This document shows positions 47,631 through 55,482 of a stretch of DNA of 64,000 nt, piece after piece; the stretch's first letter is position 1, and each line of letters opens with the position of its first letter. Below the pieces are notes generated by a model. The model made no database searches and was not told the origin of the DNA. It saw nothing but the letters and a program-made list of their open reading frames with translations. This DNA comes from Fulvivirga sp. M361. Its GTDB lineage: Bacteria; Bacteroidota; Bacteroidia; Cytophagales; Cyclobacteriaceae. A program made the translations under genes and the position numbers. The stretch spans positions 1-64,000 of the forward strand of contig NZ_VKDC01000008.1 in the NCBI RefSeq assembly GCF_007097395.1. The letters run 5' to 3'.

Positions 47631-50213
47631 TTACCGATCGCAATAGATCAGGTCATAATCTTCTGCTTCCAGCGCCTGTTTTCTAATGACTTTACCAGCC
47701 TGATCATAATAGATCACTACGTAAAACTCTGCTTCCTCAATGTGTGTTTCGGTAAAATAGACCGGTAATCCGGGCTTACCGATATTCACGACATCATTGA
47801 ATGACAGTGGGATCACCTCCCCTTTTTGACTACTGATCACACCATAGCCATTTTCTCCGAGGGCAATGATAATGATCTCTTCATCTGTCTGCTCCGTATA
47901 GCTAAAAGATTTTAATGATTGGCCAAGCGGTACCTGATTTTTAAGGTCGTAAAAATCCCATCCGTCGTTTTGACGGACCAAGGCTGCGGTATCATTCCAA
48001 TAGACCACTTCATTGTAGATAAACTTAGAAAGCGGTTCTCCTTTCCTATCCACTAACCCTACTTTACCCTCTTTTCGTGCTACGAACGTACGGACATTAT
48101 ATTTTTCAAGTGCCTTATCGTATTGAGGAGGTACCAGCACCGTATCACGTTCTGAAAATAATCCGAACTTTTTGTTTTTGAGTAGGGACACGTAACTGTC
48201 TTTATAACTGCCAATGGCATCATATTCTGCCGACAATAATTTTCCATGCATGGAATAAAGTCCTTTTTTATTCTTTTTTGAGACAATAAGATATTCTCCT
48301 ATGGCAAACGCATCATCGTATTTACCTGAAAGAATGTTATTACCCAATTCATTGAGCACTTCTGTGGAGCGCTCGGAAGTGACCTGAACGAATTCTGCAG
48401 CTCCGGATGAAGATAAAACAGCAGTACGACTCTGCTGATCAAGCACAATACTTGCTGTGTTCCTACTGTACAAAAAAGTACTGTCCTGCCGGTATCCTAA
48501 AGCAAAATGGTGCCCCAAAAGCACTAAAGAATCGAGCGCTTTGGCTACCTCTACGTAATTGGCTGCTTTGAGTAAGGTCCATAGTGTATCCTGTTTTACC
48601 GCCAGATATGAGGTATTGTGATCTACCTGGTCATATCCGGGGGGATAGATCGTTTCAAATGCATCATTCAATACCTGGTAAGCGCCTTTTTTTTCTACCA
48701 GGTAGCCATAGGGTAAAAAACTGATCTCTTGCTTCTCGTAGGGGATCAGCTCGTTGAGTTGTTCATCATATACCCCTTCACCATAACCGGACTGTAGCCA
48801 GAGCTTACCTTCTTCCAGCAGCTCATAATCCGTAAACAGCATTTGAAAGCGCAGTGCGCCGTTATCAGCAGCATCAATAATCTCACTGCTGATCTTCACG
48901 TCCAGTAACTTCCCTTTTTTGAAAAGCAAAAATTCTCCCAGTTGAAAAATATCGTCAAACCTTTGCTCTGTCAATACAATTCCGCTCATAGTCATCAGGT
49001 CCCAGGCACCCTTATAGTGGTATGCTATGAACTTCCCATTTAATACCTTCACATCCTGGAAACCGCGGTCTGTCAGCTTCATTCCCGATTTGTGCACCAG
49101 GTGATACAGACCATTTCCTCCTGACTTTAACCATCCATAGCCCAGGTCCGTCACCTCTTTGGCGTAGGGCGCTATGACGCTTCCGTCTTTTGCCACCACC
49201 TTTTGACCTGCATGAATGAAATCATTTTCTACCAACCCGCACAAATGGTCTTCGCTGACTTGCGAAAACCGGGCGGTCAACACTTCCAGCCCTCTCAGAT
49301 CCATAAAACCATATTCCCGTTTTTCTAAGAAGGTGATCAGCGGCTTGTCAAGATCTGATAACGCCTTGAGCGAATCCGCAAGAAAACGCTGGGGATAGGT
49401 ACCGACTTTCCCCTGTTCTTTTAATAAATGGAAAAGAAAGTTTTTCGCCTGGAGGGCCTTTTTGCTGTCCGGGTACTGATCAGCAAACTGGGTATAGCCT
49501 TTTACGGTGTTAGGCGCTGTCATTACCTCGTAGATCTTACGTTCTGCCTCTTCCCTGTAAGGCGTGGTGGGATGTTGTTTCAGAAACTTTTGGTAGCTCA
49601 CCATCTTACCATCTGCCGTACTCTTATCGAAATAAAGCTTTTCATAACGCTCCTTAGCCTGTTTGTATTGAACAGCTTTGGGATATTTTTTCATAAACGC
49701 CAGGTACGACTGGTAGGTATTCATACGCACTGCTTCTTCAAAAGCATGGAGGTCACGTTCCGTTATGGCCCGCGATTCAAACCGAGACTTTGGGAAATGA
49801 CTTAAAAAGGAAAGGTAGGCCTCTTCTGAATTTTCCTGCACTGCCCTGGCAAAGCCTGCACTATCTATCTGTAGTTTCAGCGTTTCCATAGCAATGGGCC
49901 CCGCACCTATTTTGGAGAGTTTATCACGCTCTTTGGAATCAAGCCCTGTAAAGTAGTCTTTGGCTACGTTTACATACTGAAGCGCTGAATCGATGTTTAG
50001 CAAATGATAGTCCGGGTGAAAATACAGCAGCGCTTTCAGATGATAAGCTCCCGGATAAGTACTGTCTTTGTCCAGCGACTTATGGATAATGGCTTCCATT
50101 TTGTCCAACTGACCGGTCGCATGGAATTTCAGTCCACGTTTTACCAGTCCAGCCTGTCCGTAAGCAGTAACAGCCAACGCAAGAAAACTTATGATTACGA
50201 CAACCCGACCCAT
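47631..50213 (-). CDS. Exported WG-repeat protein with TPR-like N-terminus
   Basis: I use the ATG at 50213 (MGRVVVIISFLALAVTAYGQ), which starts a clean signal peptide; the frame could extend to TTG at 50255. Of the about 860 residues, the first 270 hold helical repeats of the form YLxFxKKYPKAxQYKQAKERY (for example SYLAFMKKYPKAVQYKQA). The rest is a set of WG-like repeats with strands such as GLVDRKGEPLSKFIYNEV and YGVISSQKGEVIPLSFNDV. These should form a periplasmic or surface scaffold. Function is unknown. Confidence 0.75.
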   Translation of the reverse strand: MGRVVVIISFLALAVTAYGQAGLVKRGLKFHATGQLDKMEAIIHKSLDKDSTYPGAYHLKALLYFHPDYHLLNIDSALQYVNVAKDYFTGLDSKERDKLSKIGAGPIAMETLKLQIDSAGFARAVQENSEEAYLSFLSHFPKSRFESRAITERDLHAFEEAVRMNTYQSYLAFMKKYPKAVQYKQAKERYEKLYFDKSTADGKMVSYQKFLKQHPTTPYREEAERKIYEVMTAPNTVKGYTQFADQYPDSKKALQAKNFLFHLLKEQGKVGTYPQRFLADSLKALSDLDKPLITFLEKREYGFMDLRGLEVLTARFSQVSEDHLCGLVENDFIHAGQKVVAKDGSVIAPYAKEVTDLGYGWLKSGGNGLYHLVHKSGMKLTDRGFQDVKVLNGKFIAYHYKGAWDLMTMSGIVLTEQRFDDIFQLGEFLLFKKGKLLDVKISSEIIDAADNGALRFQMLFTDYELLEEGKLWLQSGYGEGVYDEQLNELIPYEKQEISFLPYGYLVEKKGAYQVLNDAFETIYPPGYDQVDHNTSYLAVKQDTLWTLLKAANYVEVAKALDSLVLLGHHFALGYRQDSTFLYSRNTASIVLDQQSRTAVLSSSGAAEFVQVTSERSTEVLNELGNNILSGKYDDAFAIGEYLIVSKKNKKGLYSMHGKLLSAEYDAIGSYKDSYVSLLKNKKFGLFSERDTVLVPPQYDKALEKYNVRTFVARKEGKVGLVDRKGEPLSKFIYNEVVYWNDTAALVRQNDGWDFYDLKNQVPLGQSLKSFSYTEQTDEEIIIIALGENGYGVISSQKGEVIPLSFNDVVNIGKPGLPVYFTETHIEEAEFYVVIYYDQAGKVIRKQALEAEDYDLIYCDR

Positions 50214-50404
50214 AAACCTTTTAAAATCCCGGCAATAATATGCAATAAACCGCAATGGAGTAAGCGAATGGAAATTTAATGAGAGGGCCTGTTGCGCTCT
50301 TTTCTAAATAATCCTTAATATTGCAATCCGTTTGGGAATGCTTCCTATTGGGGTAAGCATTTTAGAACACCAAGTAGCTCAGACAGTTGAGCAAAATAAG
50401 GCCT

Positions 50405-50479
50405 CGGGATGTGGCGCAGCCCGGTTAGCGCACCACGTTAGGGACGTGGGGGCCGCTGGTTCGAATCCAGTCATCCCGA
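50405..50479 (+). tRNA. tRNA-Pro (anticodon AGG)
   Basis: A full cloverleaf is seen: acceptor CGGGATG/CATCCCG (50405-50411 with 50472-50478), D-stem GCGC/GCGC, anticodon stem CCACG/CGTGG with loop TTAGGGA, T-stem closing loop TTCGAAT, and discriminator A at 50479. The first pair is C1-G72, typical of proline tRNA, and G follows the anticodon. The anticodon reads AGG. CCA is not encoded. The A at position 34 is unusual for a bacterial proline tRNA. Confidence 0.93.
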
Positions 50480-50483
50480 CATT

Positions 50484-50512
50484 GCCTGAATCGTTATGAT
50501 TCAGGCTTTTTT
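50484..50512 (+). terminator. Intrinsic terminator after tRNA-Pro
   Basis: GCCTGAATC (50484-50492) pairs perfectly with GATTCAGGC (50498-50506) over a 5-base loop, followed by six T. It starts five bases after the tRNA end. Confidence 0.92.
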
Positions 50513-50619
50513 GTTTGAATTCGCAAGAAATTGAGCCCAGAGCCTTGTTTTTATCAACACTATTCACTGTAGTTAAAACATTTTTGAATCCGATAAAAAA
50601 TCCCTTGGATTAAAATTCA

Positions 50620-50774
50620 CCTGGTGCGCATATAGTGATAGCGTTATGCGTGATGAATAATCTAAGGTTACAATCCGGGCTTTATCCCATCGAAAAATTT
50701 AATAAGATGCACCGTGAACTCATGCACTGTTAAAAGTTCAGCGTTCCGTACTTGGGACGCTGAACAGGGAAAAC
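50620..50774 (+). repeat. Dispersed repeat, copy A
   Basis: This is one of four related copies (others near 52473, 52678 and 54615) of a roughly 160-bp element. Shared landmarks in order are a GCGCAT...TAGCG start, TTTATCCCATCGAAAAATTT, AATAAGATGCACC, GTGAACTCATGCA and a closing hairpin (GTTCAGCGT/ACGCTGAAC, 50736-50765). It lies just left of the hipB operators. The reverse strand does not hold a conserved frame across copies, so it looks noncoding. No transposase is nearby. Confidence 0.7.
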
Positions 50775-50822
50775 CGTTACATGTCATTCAAAAATTCGGG
50801 TAAACTTTATTGATTTCTCAAC

Positions 50823-50840
50823 TATATGTCATCGCATATA
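50823..50840. promoter_or_regulatory. Candidate HipB operator 1
   Basis: TATATG-N6-CATATA, equivalent to TATAT-N8-ATATA. The 5-8-5 layout equals the TATCC-N8-GGATA operators of the E. coli HipB family. It is the first of three with starts exactly 40 bases apart. Confidence 0.7.
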
Positions 50841-50862
50841 AAAAAGTCTTCTAAAACCAAAT

Positions 50863-50880
50863 TATATCTAATTGCATATA
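50863..50880. promoter_or_regulatory. Candidate HipB operator 2
   Basis: TATATC-N6-CATATA, 40 bases after operator 1; the left half-site has one change at its sixth base. Confidence 0.7.
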
Positions 50881-50902
50881 AATTGGTACATTCGCTTATT
50901 AT

Positions 50903-50920
50903 TATATTCAAATGCATATA
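50903..50920. promoter_or_regulatory. Candidate HipB operator 3
   Basis: TATATT-N6-CATATA, 40 bases after operator 2. It ends one base before the ATG at 50921, so occupancy would block the start region of hipB. Confidence 0.7.
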
Positions 50921-51130
50921 ATGAAGCAATTAGCAGAGTTTGTCAAAGAACGGAGAAGAGAAGTTAATCTGACGCAAGAAGAATTTGCGGAACGATCAGG
51001 AGTTGCACTAACCGTAATACGCAAAATCGAACAGGGTAAAACGAATCTGAATATGGACAAGGTTAACTTAGTTCTTCAAATGTTTGGACATGAATTGGCC
51101 CCTGTTAGCCGTAAAGATCTGAATGAATGA
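50921..51130 (+). CDS. hipB: HipB-like antitoxin repressor
   Basis: I prefer the ATG at 50921 (69 residues) over an in-frame ATG at 50912 that lies inside operator 3. The protein is a single Xre-type HTH: FVKERRREVNLTQEEFAERS, GVALTVIRKIEQGKTN and LVLQMFGHELAPV. It should bind the three upstream palindromes and repress the operon, and may sequester the toxin. It overlaps the next gene by four bases (ATGA). Confidence 0.88.
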   Translation: MKQLAEFVKERRREVNLTQEEFAERSGVALTVIRKIEQGKTNLNMDKVNLVLQMFGHELAPVSRKDLNE

Positions 51131-51462
51131 GACAGGGAAAGGTTTTTTACAAAGATCATTTGGCCGGTATCATTACGGAAACGAATGAGGGCGAATATGT
51201 ATTTCAGTATGATAATCAATATGTCAAAGATCATCCGAATGACTTTATCACGTTCACTATGCCTGTTACAGATAAACCATATACCGAAAAGAGACTCTTT
51301 CCTTTTTTTGAAGGATTGATCCCCGAAGGATGGTTGTTAGACATAGCTTCTGAAAACTGGAGGATCAATAAAAATGATCGTATGGGGTTACTTCTCGCCT
51401 GTTGTCAGAATTGTATCGGTGCTGTGAGTGTAGAACCAAATGCAGAAGAAGATGAAGCATAG
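51127..51462 (+). CDS. hipS: HipS-like protein (HipA N-terminal subdomain alone)
   Basis: The 111-residue protein matches the first subdomain of HipA (KVFYKDHLAGIITETNEG, GEYVFQYDNQYV, FPFFEGLIPEGWLLDIASE, IGAVSVEP) but stops before the kinase core. In the three-gene HipBST systems described in enteropathogenic E. coli this part is a separate protein that acts as the antitoxin. Here it is likewise a separate gene between hipB and the kinase, overlapping both (4 bases and about 11-23 bases). This is either the HipBST type or an independent split. Confidence 0.85.
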   Translation: MRQGKVFYKDHLAGIITETNEGEYVFQYDNQYVKDHPNDFITFTMPVTDKPYTEKRLFPFFEGLIPEGWLLDIASENWRINKNDRMGLLLACCQNCIGAVSVEPNAEEDEA

Positions 51463-52399
51463 ATGTCTATACTGCTACAAACCAATTGAAGGCCAACTGG
51501 ACTTTCACGAGAAGTGTTCAATAGAGTTCTTTGGAACACCAACACCGCCTAAAATAGAATATTCGCTCGATCAAATGGATGAGTTAGCGAAAAATATAGT
51601 GGAACGAAGCATTGCTGTCCCTGGTGTTCAGCCAAAATTATCTATGTCCTTAGTCAAAGACACTATTGAGAATCCCGATACGCGGCTGACTGTGGTTGGT
51701 ACATTAGGTGGGCAATATATTTTTAAACCTCCTTCTGACAAATTTCCCGAGATGCCCGAAAACGAACATGTAACAATGCGAATGGCAGAGTCTTATGGAA
51801 TTCGAGTAGTACCATCTTCATTGATTCGATTATTATCCGGAGAACTGTCCTATATAACAAAACGAGTTGATCGTAAAGAAACCGGAGAAAAGATCCACAT
51901 GCTTGATATGTTTCAAATCACGGAAGCATTTGATAAGTATAAAGGTTCTTTGGAGAAAGTAGGAAAAGCATTGGACAGCTATTCGAGTAACACTTTGCTT
52001 GATAAGACCTTTTACTTTGACTTAGTTCTTTTCTCATTTCTTACCGGAAATAATGATATGCATTTGAAGAACTTCTCTATGATCGAAAATCTTTCTGGTT
52101 GGGTGTTGTCTCCTGCCTACGATCTCTTAAACGTTGCGATTGTCTTCCCAGAAGATACCGAAGAACTTGCATTGACATTAGTTGGGAAGAAAAAGAAGCT
52201 GAAGCGAGAACATTTTGAACATTTAGGAGAAGGACTGGGATTGACTTCTAAACAGATAAAAGGGGCTTTCAATCGAGTGATAAATAATAAATCAAAAGCA
52301 TTCGATTGGATTGATCGATCATTCCTGTCAAATGATATGAAAAATTCTTATAAAGAAGTACTTGAGGGAAAATATAAACAATTAGGGCTAAAAGAATAA
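51440..52399 (+). CDS. hipT: HipT-like serine/threonine kinase toxin
   Basis: The 319-residue kinase core of the HipA family has a zinc-ribbon-like start (C9-x2-C12, H23-x2-C26 in RCLYCYKP and DFHEKC). A nucleotide loop PGVQPKLSMS (about 61-70) follows, then an ATP-site lysine in QYIFKPP (K96), the catalytic LTGNNDMHLKNFSM (D206, N211) and the metal Asp in SPAYDLLN (D228). HipA-type toxins phosphorylate aminoacyl-tRNA synthetases and halt translation; the target here is unknown. An ATG at 51452 (MKHRC) is an equally good start. Confidence 0.88.
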   Translation: MQKKMKHRCLYCYKPIEGQLDFHEKCSIEFFGTPTPPKIEYSLDQMDELAKNIVERSIAVPGVQPKLSMSLVKDTIENPDTRLTVVGTLGGQYIFKPPSDKFPEMPENEHVTMRMAESYGIRVVPSSLIRLLSGELSYITKRVDRKETGEKIHMLDMFQITEAFDKYKGSLEKVGKALDSYSSNTLLDKTFYFDLVLFSFLTGNNDMHLKNFSMIENLSGWVLSPAYDLLNVAIVFPEDTEELALTLVGKKKKLKREHFEHLGEGLGLTSKQIKGAFNRVINNKSKAFDWIDRSFLSNDMKNSYKEVLEGKYKQLGLKE

Positions 52400-52472
52400 A
52401 GTGACACACAATAACAATAATGGTAGCCGTTGCACATAAGCCTCTAAAATCATTTTTTTTTTAATAAAGACA

Positions 52473-52627
52473 ACGCACTTGGTGCGCATTTAGCGAAAGC
52501 GTAATGCGTGCTGATCTTGAAACAGGATTGCAATACGGGCCTTATCCCATCGAAAAATTTAATAAGATGTACTGTGAACTCATGCATAAAGTTCAGCGTC
52601 CCGTACTGGAGACGCTGAACAGGGGAA
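52473..52627 (+). repeat. Dispersed repeat, copy B
   Basis: Same orientation as copy A, so A and B flank the hip operon as direct repeats. It carries TTATCCCATCGAAAAATTT, AATAAGATGTAC and the closing hairpin GTTCAGCGTC/GACGCTGAAC (52591-52620). Confidence 0.7.
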
Positions 52628-52677
52628 ATTTTATACAAAGATCTTGACAGTCTATTAAACAAATAACTATTGTCAAC

Positions 52678-52755
52678 TAACGCAAATATAGCGAAAGTAT
52701 CATGCCTGTTGATTTTGGAATAGGTTGTAATCCAAGCTTTATCACATTGGCAGAT
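52678..52755 (+). repeat. Dispersed repeat, copy C (truncated)
   Basis: Only the first half is recognisable (TATAGCGAAAGT, TTGATTTTGGAATAGG, AGCTTTATCACAT); the hairpin end is missing. It is a degraded copy. Confidence 0.5.
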
Positions 52756-53061
52756 TGTTGTTACTTATATACACTTTGAGTTTATCTGAACTAATATATA
52801 TCATGCGTTTCGCATCAGTAACGTATAATTTCAGCTCATGTCGTATTAAGCACATTGTATTAACATCGTATATGGTAAAAATGCCGCTAAGAAAGTTTTG
52901 TGCTGTTAACAGACTACAGCTTGAGGGATTTTTGGACTTGTGAGACGTGTCGCATTCTGAAACTTTGGAAGCACCGGCAGACTTCACTACATTAGTGCCA
53001 TTTACCAGGTGTGAGCACACACCTTATACATGGACGTTAGTTTGAATTATCATAGACAAAA

Positions 53062-53511
53062 ATGAACATAAAACCGATTCTTGTATCATTTATACTTACT
53101 GCACTAATCGGCTGTTCGGACAAATACAGTCGAGTAGACGACGAAAAGTTTGTAGGAACCTGGCGATTGGAGGGCCGTTCAATGTTTGATGGAATAACAA
53201 TTGAAATCGCCAGAAACGATAATGGTGAACTAATTGGACGTATACAAAAGTTGAATGATAATAAGTATATCCAAATGTTTGCGAATATAGGAGACACATG
53301 GGTGTCAGACATTTCAAGAAACTCAAACTTTCAGTTTCGTATGACTGAAAAGAAAATAGCACGTGAGCTTTTTGGGCTTTATGGTCTGAGTTCATCAACT
53401 GAGTTTAAGGTTGAATTTATTAACGAGAATACAATCGGTTTATCAACTGGTGGCGACCCAACAGAATCGTCTGTAAGATATGTACGTAAGGACGAAACTC
53501 AGGCGGATTGA
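53062..53511 (+). CDS. Hypothetical lipoprotein in the accessory island
   Basis: The 149-residue protein has a lipoprotein signal (LTALIGC, Cys18). The mature domain begins DEKFVGTWRLEGRSMFDGI and looks like a small beta-barrel or lipocalin-like fold (FVGTWRLEG is reminiscent), ending TESSVRYVRKDE. The family is not recognised. It starts about 23 bases after the TGGACGTTAG sequence near 53030. A+T-rich codon use differs from the core genes nearby. Confidence 0.6.
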   Translation: MNIKPILVSFILTALIGCSDKYSRVDDEKFVGTWRLEGRSMFDGITIEIARNDNGELIGRIQKLNDNKYIQMFANIGDTWVSDISRNSNFQFRMTEKKIARELFGLYGLSSSTEFKVEFINENTIGLSTGGDPTESSVRYVRKDETQAD

Positions 53512-53650
53512 GCAGACGGCTGATAGCCAATCGACCAATAGTATGCCTCTAAAAATAATATTCAAAACCGCTAGATTGTGGGTAATAAAATAGTTCAGAG
53601 GCACATGCCATATCTGGACGTTAGCTTTAAGGCAAATACTTATGGGATAC

Positions 53651-54532
53651 ATGGGGTTTGGAATGCGAAAAGAGGTTTACACAAGGAAACCCAAAGAAGC
53701 TTTCAAAAGATTAAAGCAAATACATGGCGAAACGCCCAAAAAAGAGAAAGGATTAAAGGACTCTGAATATCTTGAGCTCAAACAACACAGAAAATCTGGC
53801 TTTCGACATTTTTATCAGTCTAGAGTTTTCATGTTTCTTTTAAGTGTCTTAATCACTGTCGCGCTATTTGGTTTATTATGGCAGTTCATCCTTTCTAATT
53901 ATTATCTAGACTACCAGCGGTCACAGTTTGAACAAAGTGGCATAAATGATTATTATGAGTCAAAACGACTTCAATTAGCCACTATTCAACCTTTCTTTAG
54001 TAAAAGGCGTAACAAACTAAAATCTGTTTACAATGGTTTCCTTGAACATCAAACGATTAAAATAAAATCGGCCGATGTACGACATTCTTATAACATTGAC
54101 TCGATAAGAAGGGTGAAATTTAATACCGACTGGACCGATAAAAAATGTACCATCAATCAGAATAACCTGAACGTTTCTGGTAAAGGTTTTATTAGTACAA
54201 CTTATCCCGACAAATGGATACTTGATATATTAATTTCAAATTCCAACCCAATTAACTCCTCCACTCTCAAATATTTAGAAACTGATTGGAATGAACTAGA
54301 AAGAATATTGCATATTCTAAAAGAAAATGACTGGACAATATCTACTCATGAGAATTATATCAGTATCCATTATGAGCATCCACTATTTGAAAATTACAAC
54401 ATAATTTTTGCAGACTACTTGCCACAAGAGATCTCTAAACAATGGAATATAAAAGGCTATATAATGAAATCAGGTATTATTCTAAAAGGTGAAGTATATT
54501 GGACAAGATTAGAAAAATTACCCAAAAGCTAA
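53651..54532 (+). CDS. Hypothetical single-pass membrane protein in the accessory island
   Basis: I use the ATG at 53651 (MGFGMRKEVYTRKPKEAF), as similar Bacteroidota proteins start with MGFG; another ATG precedes it at 53642. The cytoplasmic basic stretch (about 60 residues) is followed by one membrane helix (VFMFLLSVLITVALFGLLWQ) and a 220-residue external domain of mixed strand/helix, ending GEVYWTRLEKLPKS. No known domain is recognised. It also follows a TGGACGTTAG sequence (about 53613-53622) after a small palindrome. Confidence 0.55.
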   Translation: MGFGMRKEVYTRKPKEAFKRLKQIHGETPKKEKGLKDSEYLELKQHRKSGFRHFYQSRVFMFLLSVLITVALFGLLWQFILSNYYLDYQRSQFEQSGINDYYESKRLQLATIQPFFSKRRNKLKSVYNGFLEHQTIKIKSADVRHSYNIDSIRRVKFNTDWTDKKCTINQNNLNVSGKGFISTTYPDKWILDILISNSNPINSSTLKYLETDWNELERILHILKENDWTISTHENYISIHYEHPLFENYNIIFADYLPQEISKQWNIKGYIMKSGIILKGEVYWTRLEKLPKS

Positions 54533-54953
54533 TCATGTAATCATGTAGACAGTTCTGCCAGCAGAAACTGACGACGTGAACCTCACAAACCATCGTACGT
54601 ACTTAGCAACGTGAACTCTCAATTAGCGCGATTATAGCGAAAGTGCCATAAGTGCTGATCTTGCAATAGGATTTCTAATCTGAGCTTGATCACATCGAAA
54701 AATTCAATAAGATGCACCATGAACTCATACATTGTCAAAAGTTCAGCCTCCCATACCGGAGACGCTGAATAGGGGAAAGGACATAATTCCGGCAAAACCA
54801 CTGAAACATACACTCAGGCCGGCAACAGATATGAATTCCATTAAAAATCCATTAGATTGAGGTCCTGATGAAATAAATGTAAACACCACATTGTGGTGTA
54901 GAGCCAATGGTCAACAGCAAGCTGAGAACAACATTATATACACAAAATATTGA
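54533..54953. other. Repeat-rich intergenic region at the island's right end
   Basis: It contains repeat copy D (54615-54778), an A+T-rich 30-bp segment at 54831-54860 similar to one at 50584-50612, and a small hairpin ACACCAC/GTGGTGT at about 54882-54898. No gene is supported. Confidence 0.5.
54615..54778 (+). repeat. Dispersed repeat, copy D
   Basis: Full-length, same orientation as A and B: ATTATAGCGAAAGT, TGCTGATCTTG, CACATCGAAAAATTCAATAA and the closing hairpin at 54741-54770, with a few changes in the loop. Confidence 0.65.
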
Positions 54954-55352
54954 ATGGCAGGAGAAACTGACTTAAAAAAATTAATCAGAGGAATGACCCC
55001 AAAACTAAACGAAGGGGAATATATATTTTCTACGGTAACAAGTTTAAATAAAATCAACCGGGAGGATACACTTTGTGAATTCAAAGAAAAGGAAGGGACA
55101 ACGATTGTTATCGATAAAGAAAAGGCAGACGAATTAAATCTGAAGTATGAATACATTGCCTCATGGATAACCCTTATGGTCCATTCATCTCTTGATGCCG
55201 TTGGTCTGACAGCACTATTTTCAACCGAATTAGCGAAAAATAATATTAGCTGTAATGTTATCGCAGGATATTATCACGATCATATTTTTGTAGATAAAAA
55301 AGATGCTGATAAAGCGATTAACGTTTTGACAAAACTCTCAGCAGAGAAATAA
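54954..55352 (+). CDS. ACT-domain (DUF2241-type) protein
   Basis: The 132-residue protein begins [20 protein letters not shown]. Its two halves ([18 protein letters not shown], then [20 protein letters not shown] and [19 protein letters not shown]) match the small ACT-like domain family found in bacteria. The family may bind an amino acid as ligand. It lies directly after the island and opposes the hybrid regulator gene. Confidence 0.8.
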   Translation: MAGETDLKKLIRGMTPKLNEGEYIFSTVTSLNKINREDTLCEFKEKEGTTIVIDKEKADELNLKYEYIASWITLMVHSSLDAVGLTALFSTELAKNNISCNVIAGYYHDHIFVDKKDADKAINVLTKLSAEK

Positions 55353-55482
55353 TAAAACCTGTTGTTAACCAAGGTGATCTTTGCACAAACCCACTTAACG
55401 CCTGCTTGGCAAAATCATCATGTATACTGTGGTAACCAATATCCCGAACATGTGTAAGAAATCCTACTTTAACTGAAGCATT

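Larger units (their letters stand above)
52400..53061. other. Repeat-rich intergenic region after hipT
   Basis: It holds repeat copies B (52473-52627) and C (partial, 52678-52755). Beyond those, a hairpin AGGTGTG/CACACCT at about 53006-53023 precedes the TGGACGTTAG sequence near 53030. No supported gene is present: minus-strand frames at 52450-52662 and 52742-53020 lie over the repeats or have no motifs. Confidence 0.55.

Noticed and set aside
50379-50567. Minus-strand 62-codon frame over the tRNA
   Set aside because: It is simply the complement of the tRNA-Pro and its terminator; such frames recur over tRNAs and have no independent support.
52450-52662. Minus-strand frame with MHEFTVHLIKFFDGI
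   Set aside because: It falls on repeat copy B; the equivalent frame in copy D (54619-54813) shifts out of register after about 15 residues, so conservation is at DNA level, not protein.
53540-53640. True integron attC site
   Set aside because: The arms pair only over seven bases, the R' core does not fit GTTRRRY, and no integrase is present; kept only as a speculative boundary motif.
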